NCBI RefSeq assembly: GCF_051020975.1
Contig: NW_027478166.1
Span: 7,627,501 to 7,691,500 of the forward strand
Source: Osmia lignaria lignaria
Taxonomy: Eukaryota > Arthropoda > Insecta > Hymenoptera > Megachilidae
DNA length: 64,000 nt
Reading direction: 5' to 3'
Shown here: positions 50,530-61,799 of the stretch, piece by piece
Numbering within the stretch: position 1 is the stretch's first letter
Layout of the letters: every line of letters starts with the position of its first letter
Made by a program: the position numbers and the translations under genes
The notes under the pieces: generated by a model
The model's database searches: none
The model's input: the letters and a program-made list of their open reading frames with translations, nothing else
Told to the model about the DNA's origin: nothing

Positions 50530-52139
50530 GATCAGACGCGTAGTTCTCGAGATATATCAAGATATTTAAAAGTTCCGAAGCCGCACCAACATAATACAGA
50601 TACAGAAACACCGTGGCCCCTTTCTTTGAGATAACTCTGCACTAGTGCGAGCCGCAAATGCCACTTCCAGCTTAGCTGTGCAGAAGAAGAACAACAAGAA
50701 GAAGAAATATCTCGAAATATGTCCGTCAGGCCCCTTCCCTTGAGATAAATCTGCAAATATCTCGGAAACGAAGCGAGCTATGGCAAAATGTTAAGAGACC
50801 TTTTTTGTAGAGAATTATGTTTCCTACTTTTTATGTTCTATGATATTTTTTGATCAGACGCGTAGTTCTCGAGATATATCAAGATATTTAAAAGTTCCGA
50901 AGCCGCACCAACATAATAGAGATACAGAAACACCGTGGCCCCTTTCTTTGAGATATCTCTGCACTATTGCGAGCCGCAAATGCCACTTCCAGCTTAGCTG
51001 TGCAGAAGAAGAACAACAAGAAGAAGAAATATCTCGAAATATGTCCGTCAGGCCCCTTCCCTTGAGATAAATCTGCAAATATCTCGGAAACGAAGCGAGC
51101 TATGGCAAAATGTTAAGAGACCTTTTTTGTAGAGAATTAAGTTTCCTACTTTTTATGTTCTATGATATTTTTTGATCAGATGCGTAGTTCGCGAGATACA
51201 TCAAGATATTTAAAAGTTCCGAAACCGCACCAACATAATAGAGATACAGAAACACCGTGGCCCCTTTCTTTGAGATAACTCTGCACTATTGCGAGCTGTA
51301 AATGCCACTTCCAGCTTAGCTGTGCAGAAGAAGAACAACAAGAAGAAGAAATATCTCGAAATATGTCCGTCAGGCCCCTGCCCTTGAGATATATCTGCAA
51401 ATATCTCGGAAACCAAGCGAGCTATGGCAAAATGTTAAGAGACCTTTTTTGTAGAGAATTATGTTTCCTACAATTTATGTTCCATGATATTTTTTGATCA
51501 GAAGCGTAGTTTTCGAGATATATCTAGATATTTAAAAGTTACGAAGCCGCACCAACATAATAGAGATACAGAAACACCGTGGCCCCTTTCTTTGAGATAA
51601 CTCTGCAATAGTGCGAGCCGCAAATGCCACTTCCAGCTTAGCTGTGCAGAAGAAGAACAACAAGAAGAAGAAATATCTCGAAATATGTCCGTCAGGCCCC
51701 TTCCCTTGAGATAAATCTGCAAATATCTCGGAAACGAAGCGAGCTATGGCAAAATGTTAAGAGACCTTTTTTGTAGAGAATTAAGTTTCCTACTTTTTAT
51801 GTTCTATGATATTTTTTGATCAGATGCGTAGTTCTCGAGATATATCAAGATATTTAAAAGTTCCGAAGCCGCACCAACATAATACAGATACAGAAACACC
51901 GTGGGCCCTTTCTTTGAGATATCTCTGCACTATTGCGAGCTGCAAATGCCACTTCCAGCTTAGCTGTGCAGAAGAAGAACAACAAGAAGAAGAAATATCT
52001 CGAAATATGTCCGTGAGGCCCCTTCCCTTGAGATAAATCTGCAAATATCTCGGAAACGAAGCGAGCTATGGCAAAATGTTAAGAGACCTTTTTTGTAGAG
52101 AATTAAGTTTCCTACTTTTTATGTTCTATGATATTTTTT
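50530..52139. repeat. Five-monomer HOR R-X-P-L-(R/Y) (1610 bp)
   Basis: Labels: R has AATACAGATAC and CACTAGTGCGAGCC; X has GAGATATCTCTG and GAGCCGC; P has GAAACCGCACC, GAGCTGTAAATG and CCCTGCCCTTGAG; L has TCTAGATATTTAAAAG, GTTACGAAGCC and GCAATAGTGCG; Y has GAGATATCTCTG, GAGCTGC and TCCGTGAGG. The last unit is a fusion, described separately. Confidence 0.83.
51818..52139. repeat. Chimeric monomer R/Y
   Basis: Left part shares AATACAGATAC and the rare GTGGGCCC (marker 51905) with the R unit at 53428. Right part shares GAGATATCTCTG (marker 51922) and TCCGTGAGG with Y at 53750. The switch falls within 17 bp, the tightest junction in the window. Confidence 0.88.
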
Positions 52140-54071
52140 GATCAGATGCGTAGTTCTCGAGATATATCAAGATATTTAAAAGTTCCGAAGCCGCACCAAC
52201 ATAATACAGATACAGAAACACCGTGGCCCCTTTCTTTGAGATAACTCTGCACTAGTGCGAGCCGCAAATGCCACTTCCAGCTTAGCTGTGCAGAAGAAGA
52301 ACAACAAGAAGAAGAAATATCTCGAAATATGTCCGTCAGGCCCCTTCCCTTGAGATAAATCTGCAAATATCTCGGAAACGAGGCGAGCTATGGCAAAATG
52401 TTAAGAGACCTTTTTTGTAGAGAATTATGTTTCCTACTTTTTATGTTCTATGATATTTTTTGATCAGACGCGTAGTTCTCGAGATATATCAAGATATTTA
52501 AAAGTTCCGAAGCCGCACCAACATAATAGAGATACAGAAACACCGTGGCCCCTTTCTTTGAGATATCTCTGCACTATTGCGAGCCGCAAATGCCACTTCC
52601 AGCTTAGCTGTGCAGAAGAAGAACAACAAGAAGAAGAAATATCTCGAAATATGTCCGTCAGGCCCCTTCCCTTGAGATAAATCTGCAAATATCTCGGAAA
52701 CGAAGCGAGCTATGGCAAAATGTTAAGAGACCTTTTTTGTAGAGAATTAAGTTTCCTACTTTTTATGTTCTATGATATTTTTTGATCAGATGCGTAGTTC
52801 TCGAGATATATCAAGATATTTAAAAGTTCCGAAACCGCACCAACATAATAGAGATACAGAAACACCGTGGCCCCTTTCTTTGAGATAACTCTGCACTATT
52901 GCGAGCTGTAAATGCCACTTCCAGCTTAGCTGTGCAGAAGAAGAACAACAAGAAGAAGAAATATCTCGAAATATGTCCGTCAGGCCCCTGCCCTTGAGAT
53001 ATATCTGCAAATATCTCGGAAACCAAGCGAGCTATGGCAAAATGTTAAGAGACCTTTTTTGTAGAGAATTATGTTTCCTACAATTTATGTTCTATGATAT
53101 TTTTTGATCAGAAGCGTAGTTTTCGAGATATATCTAGATATTTAAAAGTTACGAAGCCGCACCAACATACTAGAGATACAGAAACACCGTGGCCCCTTTC
53201 TTTGAGATAACTCTGCAATAGTGCGAGCCGCAAATGCCACTTCCAGCTTAGCTGTGCAGAAGAAGAACAACAAGAAGAAGAAATATCTCGAAATATGTCC
53301 GTCAGGCCCCTTCCCTTGAGATAAATCTGCAAATATCTCGGAAACGAAGCGAGCTATGGCAAAATGTTAAGAGACCTTTTTTGTAGAGAATTAAGTTTCC
53401 TACTTTTTATGTTCTATGATATTTTTTGATCAGATGCGTAGTTCTCGAGATATATCAAGATATTTAAAAGTTCCGAAGCCGCACCAACATAATACAGATA
53501 CAGAAACACCGTGGGCCCTTTCTTTGAGATAACTCTGCACTAGTGCGAGCCGCAAATGCCACTTCCAGCTTAGCTGTGCAGAAGAAGAACAACAAGAAGA
53601 AGAAATATCTCGAAATATGTCCGTCAGGCCCCTTCCCTTGAGATAAATCTGCAAATATCTCGGAAACGACGCGAGCTATGGCAAAATGTTAAGAGACCTT
53701 TTTTGTAGAGAATTATGTTTCCTACTTTTTATGTTCTATGATATTTTTTGATCAGACGCGTAGTTCTCGAGATATATCAAGATATTTAAAAGTTCCGAAG
53801 CCGCACCAACATAATAGAGATACAGAAACACCGTGGCCCCTTTCTTTGAGATATCTCTGCACTATTGCGAGCTGCAAATGCCACTTCCAGCTTAGCTGTG
53901 CAGAAGAAGAACAACAAGAAGAAGAAATATCTCGAAATATGTCCGTGAGGCCCCTTCCCTTGAGATAAATCTGCAAATATCTCGGAAACGAAGCGAGCTA
54001 TGGCAAAATGTTAAGAGACCTTTTTTGTAGAGAATTAAGTTTCCTACTTTTTATGTTCTATGATATTTTTT
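52140..54071. repeat. Six-monomer HOR R-X-P-L-R-Y (1932 bp)
   Basis: The full form of this HOR. The second R (53428) and Y (53750) are separate here. The first R has GAAACGAGGCG, shared with 54072. The second R has GTGGGCCC and GAAACGACGCG, both informative for the fusions at 51818 and 55038. Confidence 0.85.
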
Positions 54072-55681
54072 GATCAGATGCGTAGTTCTCGAGATATATC
54101 AAGATATTTAAAAGTTCCGAAGCCGCACCAACATAATACAGATACAGAAACACCGTGGCCCCTTTCTTTGAGATAACTCTGCACTAGTGCGAGCCGCAAA
54201 TGCCACTTCCAGCTTAGCTGTGCAGAAGAAGAACAACAAGAAGAAGAAATATCTCGAAATATGTCCGTCAGGCCCCTTCCCTTGAGATAAATCTGCAAAT
54301 ATCTCGGAAACGAGGCGAGCTATGGCAAAATGTTAAGAGACCTTTTTTGTAGAGAATTATGTTTCCTACTTTTTATGTTCTATGATATTTTTTGATCAGA
54401 CGCGTAGTTCTCGAGATATATCAAGATATTTAAAAGTTCCGAAGCCGCACCAACATAATAGAGATACAGAAACACCGTGGCCCCTTTCTTTGAGATATCT
54501 CTGCACTATTGCGAGCCGCAAATGCCACTTCCAGCTTAGCTGTGCAGAAGAAGAACAACAAGAAGAAGAAATATCTCGAAATATGTCCGTCAGGCCCCTT
54601 CCCTTGAGATAAATCTGCAAATATCTCGGAAACGAAGCGAGCTATGGCAAAATGTTAAGAGACCTTTTTTGTAGAGAATTAAGTTTCCTACTTTTTATGT
54701 TCTATGATATTTTTTGATCAGATGCGTAGTTCTCGAGATATATCAAGATATTTAAAAGTTCCGAAACCGCACCAACATAATAGAGATACAGAAACACCGT
54801 GGCCCCTTTCTTTGAGATAACTCTGCACTATTGCGAGCTGTAAATGCCACTTCCAGCTTAGCTGTGCAGAAGAAGAACAACAAGAAGAAGAAATATCTCG
54901 AAATATGTCCGTCAGGCCCCTGCCCTTGAGATATATCTGCAAATATCTCGGAAACCAAGCGAGCTATGGCAAAATGTTAAGAGACCTTTTTTGTAGAGAA
55001 TTATGTTTCCTACAATTTATGTTCTATGATATTTTTTGATCAGAAGCGTAGTTTTCGAGATATATCTAGATATTTAAAAGTTACGAAGCCGCACCAACAT
55101 AATAGAGATACAGAAACACCGTGGCCCCTTTCTTTGAGATAACTCTGCAATAGTGCGAGCCGCAAATGCCACTTCCAGCTTAGCTGTGCAGAAGAAGAAC
55201 AACAAGAAGAAGAAATATCTCGAAATATGTCCGTCAGGCCCCTTCCCTTGAGATATATCTGCAAATATCTCGGAAACGACGCGAGCTATGGCAAAATGTT
55301 AAGAGACCTTTTTTGTAGAGAATTATGTTTCCTACTTTTTATGTTCTATGATATTTTTTGATCAGACGCGTAGTTCTCGAGATATATCAAGATATTTAAA
55401 AGTTCCGAAGCCGCACCAACATAATAGAGATACAGAAACACCGTGGCCCCTTTCTTTGAGATATCTCTGCACTATTGCGAGCTGCAAATGCCACTTCCAG
55501 CTTAGCTGTGCAGAAGAAGAACAACAAGAAGAAGAAATATCTCGAAATATGTCCGTGAGGCCCCTTCCCTTGAGATAAATCTGCAAATATCTCGGAAACG
55601 AAGCGAGCTATGGCAAAATGTTAAGAGACCTTATTTGTAGAGAATTAAGTTTCCTACTTTTTATGTTCTATGATATTTTTT
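54072..55681. repeat. Five-monomer HOR R-X-P-(L/R)-Y (1610 bp)
   Basis: Matches the 6-mer at offset 1932 for its first monomers. It is one unit short because L at 55038 carries the tail of the second R (GAAACGACGCG, then TTATGTTTCCTAC before GATCAGACGCG). Confidence 0.84.
55038..55359. repeat. Chimeric monomer L/R
   Basis: Left part is L (TCTAGATATTTAAAAG, GCAATAGTGCG, last marker 55150). Right part is R-like (GAAACGACGCG at 55280). The region between also has GAGATATATCTGC, which is not diagnostic. The junction is therefore less precise than at 51818. Confidence 0.78.
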
Positions 55682-56647
55682 GATCAGATGCGTAGTTCTC
55701 GAGATATATCAAGATATTTAAAAGTTCCGAAACCGCACCAACATAATAGAGATACAGAAACACTGTGGCCCCTTTCTTTGAGATAACTCTGCACTATTGC
55801 GAGCTGTAAATGCCACTTCCAGCTTAGCTGTGCAGAAGAAGAACAACAAGAAGAAGAAAAGTCTCGAAATATGTCCGTCAGGCCCCTGCCCTTGAGATAT
55901 ATCTGCAAATATCTCGGAAACCAAGCGAGCTATGGCAAAATGTTAAGAGACCTTTTTTGTAGAGAATTATGTTTCCTACTTTTTATGTTCTATGATATTT
56001 TTTGATCAGACGCGTAGTTCTCGAGATATATCAAGATATTTAAAAGTTCCGAAGCCGCACCAACATAATAGAGATACAGAAACACCGTGGCCCCTTTCTT
56101 TGAGATATCTCTGCACTATTGCGAGCCGCAAATGCCACTTCCAGCTTAGCTGTGCAGAAGAAGAACAACAAGAAGAAGAAATATCTCGAAATATGTCCGT
56201 CAGGCCCCTTCCCTTGAGATAAATCTGCAAATATCTCGGAAACGAAGCGAGCTATGGCAAAATGTTAAGAGACCTTTTTTGTAGAGAATTAAGTTTCCTA
56301 CTTTTTATGTTCTATGATATTTTTTGATCAGATGCGTAGTTCTCGAGATATATCGAGATATTTAAAAGTTCCGAAACCGCACCAACATAATAGAGATACA
56401 GAAACACCGTGGCCCCTTTCTTTGAGATAACTCTGCACTATTGCGAGCTGTAAATGCCACTTCCAGCTTAGCTGTGCAGAAGAAGAACAACAAGAAGAAG
56501 AAATATCTCGAAATATGTCCGTCAGGCCCCTGCCCTTGAGATATATCTGCAAATATCTCGGAAATCAAGCGAGCTATGGCAAAATGTTAAGAGACCTTTT
56601 TTGTAGAGAATTATGTTTCCTACAATTTATGTTCTATGATATTTTTT

Positions 56648-56969
56648 GATCAGAAGCGTAGTTTTCGAGATATATCTAGATATTTAAAAGTTACGAAGCC
56701 GCACCAACATAATACAGATACAGAAACACCGTGGCCCCTTTCTTTGAGATAACTCTGCACTAGTGCGAGCCGCAAATGCCACTTCCAGCTTAGCTGTGCA
56801 GAAGAAGAACAACAAGAAGAAGAAATATCTCGAAATATGTCCGTCAGGCCCCTTCCCTTGAGACAAATCTGCAAATATCTCGGAAACGACGCGAGCTATG
56901 GCAAAATGTTAAGAGACCTTTTTTGTAGAGAATTATGTTTCCTACTTTTTATGTTCTATGATATTTTTT
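56648..56969. repeat. Chimeric monomer L/R, second independent join
   Basis: L markers end at 56693 and R markers begin at 56715, a 22-bp window. This is upstream of the L/R join at 55038, so the two are different events. The tail has GAGACAAATCTG and GACGCGAGC, shared with 58258 and 61800. Confidence 0.82.
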
Positions 56970-57291
56970 GATCAGACGCGTAGTTCTCGAGATATATCAA
57001 GATATTTAAAAGTTCCGAAGCCGCACCAACATAATAGAGATACAGAAACACCGTGGCCCCTTTCTTTGAGATATCTCTGCACTATTGCGAGCTGCAAATG
57101 CCACTTCCAGCTTAGCTGTGCAGAAGAAGAACAACATGAAGAAGAAATATCTCGAAATATGTCCGTCAGGCCCCTGCCCTTGAGATATATCTGCAAATAT
57201 CTCGGAAACCAAGCGAGCTATGGCAAAATGTTAAGAGACCTTTTTTGTAGAGAATTATGTTTCCTACAATTTATGTTCTATGATATTTTTT
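56970..57291. repeat. Chimeric monomer Y/P
   Basis: The left half is Y (GATCAGACGCG, GAGATATCTCTG, GAGCTGC). The right half is P (CCCTGCCCTTGAGATATATC, GAAACCAAGCG, CCTACAATTTATG). The next monomer is L, which normally follows P, so the order to the right is that of P. Confidence 0.8.
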
Positions 57292-58257
57292 GATCAGAAG
57301 CGTAGTTTTCGAGATATATCTAGATATTTAAAAGTTACGAAGCCGCACCAACATAATAGAGATACAGAAACACCGTGGCCCCTTTCTTTGAGATAACTCT
57401 GCAATAGTGCGAGCGGCAAATGCCACTTCCAGCTTAGCTGTGCAGAAGAAGAACAACAAGAAGAAGAAATATCTCGAGATATGTCCGTCAGGCCCCTTCC
57501 CTTGAGATAAATCTGCAAATATCTCGGAAACGAAGCGAGCTATGGCAAAATGTTAAGAGACCTTTTTTGTAGAGAATTAGGTTTCCTACTTTTTATGTTC
57601 TATGATATTTTTTGATCAGATGCGTAGTTCTCGAGATATATCAAGATATTTAAAAGTTCCGAAGCCGCACCAACATAATACAGATACAGAAACACCGTGG
57701 CCCCTTTCTTTGAGATAACTCTGCACTAGTGCGAGCCGCAAATGCCACTTCCAGCTTAGCTGTGCAGAAGAAGAACAACAAGAAGAAGAAATATCTCGAA
57801 ATATGTCCGTCAGGCCCCTTCCCTTGAGATAAATCTGCAAATATCTCGGAAACGAAGCGAGCTATGGCAAAATGTTAAGAGACCTTTTTTGTAGAGAATT
57901 AAGTTTCCTACTTTTTATGTTCTATGATATTTTTTGATCAGACGCGTACTTCTCGAGATATATCAAGATATTTAAAAGTTCCGAAGCCGCAACAACATAA
58001 TAGAGATACAGAAACACCGTGGCCCCTTTCTTTGAGATATCTCTGCACTATTGCGAGCCGCAAATGCCACTTCCAGCTTAGCTGTGCAGAAGAAGAACAA
58101 CAAGAAGAAGAAATATCTCGAAATATGTCCGTCAGGCCCCTTCCCTTGAGATAAATCTGCAAATATCTCGGAAACGAAGCGAGCTATGGCAAAATGTTAA
58201 GAGACCTTTTTTGTAGAGAATTAAGTTTCCTACTTTTTATGTTCTATGATATTTTTT

Positions 58258-61200
58258 GATCAGATGCGTAGTTCTCGAGATATATCAAGATATTTAAAAG
58301 TTCCGAAGCCGCACCAACATAATACAGATACAGAAACACCGTGGCCCCTTTCTTTGAGATAACTCTGCACTAGCGCGAGCCGCAAATGCCACTTCCAGCT
58401 TAGCTGTGCAGAAGAAGAACAACAAGAAGAAGAAATATCTCGAAATATGTCCGTCAGGCCCCTTCCCTTGAGACAAATCTGCAAATATCTCGGAAACGAC
58501 GCGAGCTATGGCAAAATGTTAAGAGACCTTTTTTGTAGAGAATTATGTTTCCTACTTTTTATGTTCTATGATATTTTTTGATCAGACGCGTAGTTCTCGA
58601 GATATATCAAGATATTTAAAAGTTCCGAAGCCGCACCAACATAATAGAGATACAGAAACACCGTGGCCCCTTTCTTTGAGATATCTCTGCACTATTGCGA
58701 GCTGCAAATGCCACTTCCAGCTTAGCTGTGCAGAAGAAGAACAACAAGAAGAAGAAATATCTCGAAATATGTCCGTGAGGCCCCTTCCCTTGAGATAAAT
58801 CTGCAAATATCTCGGAAACGAAGCGAGCTATGGCAAAATGTTAAGAGACCTTATTTGTAGAGAATTAAGTTTCCTACTTTTTATGTTCTATGATATTTTT
58901 TGATCAGATGCGTAGTTCTCGAGATATATCAAGATATTTAAAAGTTCCGAAACCGCACCAACATAATAGAGATACAGAAACACCGTGGCCCCTTTCTTTG
59001 AGATAACTCTGCACTATTGCGAGCTGTAAATGCCACTTCCAGCTTAGCTGTGCAGAAGAAGAACAACAAGAAGAAGAAATATCTCGAAATATGTCCGTCA
59101 GGCCCCTTCCCTTGAGATAAATCTGCAAATATCTCGGAAACGAAGCGAGCTATGGCAAAATGTTAAGAGACCTTTTTTGTAGAGAATTAAGTTTCCTACT
59201 TTTTATGTTCTATGATATTTTTTGATCAGATGCGTAGTTCTCGAGATATATCAAGATATTTAAAAGTTCCGAAGCCGCACCAACATAATACAGATACAGA
59301 AACACCGTGGCCCCTTTCTTTGAGATAACTCTGCACTAGTGCGAGCCGCAAATGCCACTTCCAGCTTAGCTGTGCAGAAGAAGAACAACAAGAAGAAGAA
59401 ATATCTCGAAATATGTCCGTCAGGCCCCTTCCCTTGAGATAAATCTGCAAATATCTCGGAAACGAAGCGAACTATGGCAAAATGTTAAGAGACCTTTTTT
59501 GTAGAGAATTAAGTTTCCTACTTTTTATGTTCTATGATATTTTTTGATCAGATGCGTAGTTCTCGAGATATATCAAGATATTTAAAAGTTCCGAAGCCGC
59601 ACCAACATAATACAGATACAGAAACACCGTGGCCCCTTTCTTTGAGATAACTCTGCACTAGTGCGAGCCGCAAATGCCACTTCCAGCTTAGCTGTGCAGA
59701 AGAAGAACAACAAGAAGAAGAAATATCTCGAAATATGTCCGTCAGGCCCCTTCCCTTGAGATAAATCTGCAAATATCTCGGAAACGAAGCGAGCTATGGC
59801 AAAATGTTAAGAGACCTTTTTTGTAGAGAATTAAGTTTCCTACTCTTTATGTTCTATGATATTTTTTGATCAGAAGCGTAGTTTTCGAGATATATCGAGA
59901 TATTTAAAAGTTCCGAAGCCGCACCAACATAATAGAGATACAGAAACACCGTGGCCCCTTTCTTTGAGATAACTGTGCACTAGTGCGAGCCGCAAATGCC
60001 ACTTCCAGCTTAGCTGTGCAGAAGAAGAACAACAAGAAGAAGAAATATCTCGAAATATGTCCGTCAGGCCCCTTCCCTTGAGATAAATCTGCAAATATCT
60101 CGGAAACGAAGCGAGCTATGGCAAAATGTTGAGAGACCTTTTTTGTAGAGAATTGTGTTTCCTACAATTTATGTTCTATGATATTTTTTGATCAGAAGCG
60201 TAGTTTTCGAGATATATCGAGATATTTAAAAGTTCCGAAGCCGCACCAACATAATAGAGATACAGAAACACCGTGGCCCCTTTCTTTGAGATAACTCTGC
60301 ACTATTGCGAGCTGCAAATGCCACTTCCAGCTTAGCTGTGCAGAGGAAGAACAACAAGAAAAAGAAGTATCTCGAAATATGTCCGTCAGGCCCGTTCCTT
60401 TGAGCTGAATCTGCAAATATCTCGGAAACGAAGCGAGCTATGGCAAAATGTTAAGAGACGTTTTTTGTAGAGAATTATGTTTCCTACAATTTATGTTCTA
60501 TGATATTTTTTGATCAGAAGCGTAGTTTTCGAGATATATCGAGATATTTAAAAGTTCCGAAGCCGCACCAACATAATAGAGATACAGAAACACCGTGGCC
60601 CCTTTCTTTGAGATAACTCTGCACTAGTGCGAGCCGCAAATGCCACTTCCAGCTTAGCTGTGCAGAAGAAGAACAACAAGAAGAAGAAATATCTCGAAAT
60701 ATGTCCGACAGGCCCCTTCCCTTGAGATAAATCTGCAAATATCTCGGAAACAAAGCGAGCTATGGCGAAATGTTAAGAGACCTTTTTTGTAGAGAATTAA
60801 GTTTCCTACTTTTTATCTTCTATGATATTTTTTGATCAGATGCGTAGTTCTCGAGATATATCAAGATATTTAAAAGTTCCGAAGCCGCACCAACATAATA
60901 CAGATACAGAAACACCGTGGCCCCTTTCTTTGAGATAACTCTGCACTATTGCGAGCTGCAAATGCCACTTCCAGCTTAGCTGTGCAGAGGAAGAACAACA
61001 AGAAGAAGAAATATCTCGAAATATGTCCGTTATGCCCCTTCCCTTGAGATAAATCTGCAAATATCTCGGAAACGACGCGAGCTATGGCAAAATGTTAAGA
61101 GACCTTTTTTGTAGAGAATTAAGTTTCCTACTTTTTATGTTCTATGATATTTTTTGATCAGATGCGTAGTTCTCGACATATATCAAGATATTTAAAAGTT

Positions 61201-61799
61201 CCGAAGCCGCACCAACATAATAGAGATACAGAAACACCGTGGCCCCTTTCTTTGAGATAACTCTGCACTATTGCGAGCTGGAAATGCCACTTCCAGTTTA
61301 GCTGTGCAGAAGAAGAACAACAAGAAGAAGAAATATCTCGAAATATGTCCGTTAGGCCCCTTCCCTTGAGATAAATCTGCAAATATCTCGGAAACGAAGC
61401 GAGCTATGGCAAAATGTTAAGAGACCTTTTTTGTAGAGAATTAAGTTTCCTACTTTTTATGTTCTATGATATTTTTTGATCAGATGCGTAGTTCTCGAGA
61501 TATATCAAGATATTTAAAAGTTCCGAAGCCGCACCAACATAATACAGATACAGAAACACCGTGGCCCCTTTCTTTGAGATATCTCTGCACTATTGCGAGC
61601 TGCAAATGCCACTTCCAGCTTAGCTGTGCAGAAGAAGAACAACAAGAAGAAGAAATATCTCGAAATATGTCCGTTAGGCCCCTTCCCTTGAGATAAATCT
61701 GCAAATATCTCGGAAACGAAGCGAGCTATGGCAAAATGTTAAGAGACCTTTTTTGTAGAGAATTAAGTTTCCTACTTTTTATGTTCTATGATATTTTTT
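58258..61799. repeat. Eleven-monomer HOR (3542 bp)
   Basis: The order is R (with GAGACAAATCTG), Y, P-like, R, R, R-variant with ATAACTGTGCAC (59868), Q-variant with GAAAAAGAAGTATC (60190), R-variant with TCCGACAGG and AACAAAGCG (60512), then 60834, 61156 and a Y-like unit (61478). Its first two monomers recur at offset 3542, and monomers from 59546 recur at offset 3220. Confidence 0.84.

Larger units (their letters stand above)
55682..58257. repeat. Rearranged P, X, P, L/R, Y/P, L, R, X run
   Basis: Eight monomers built from the same types in a scrambled order. Two are chimeras: 56648 switches from L (GTTACGAAG, 56693) to R (AATACAGATAC, 56715), and 56970 has a Y left half and a P right half (CCCTGCCCTTGAG, GAAACCAAGCG). 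The P at 55682 has AAAAGTCTCG. Confidence 0.78.
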
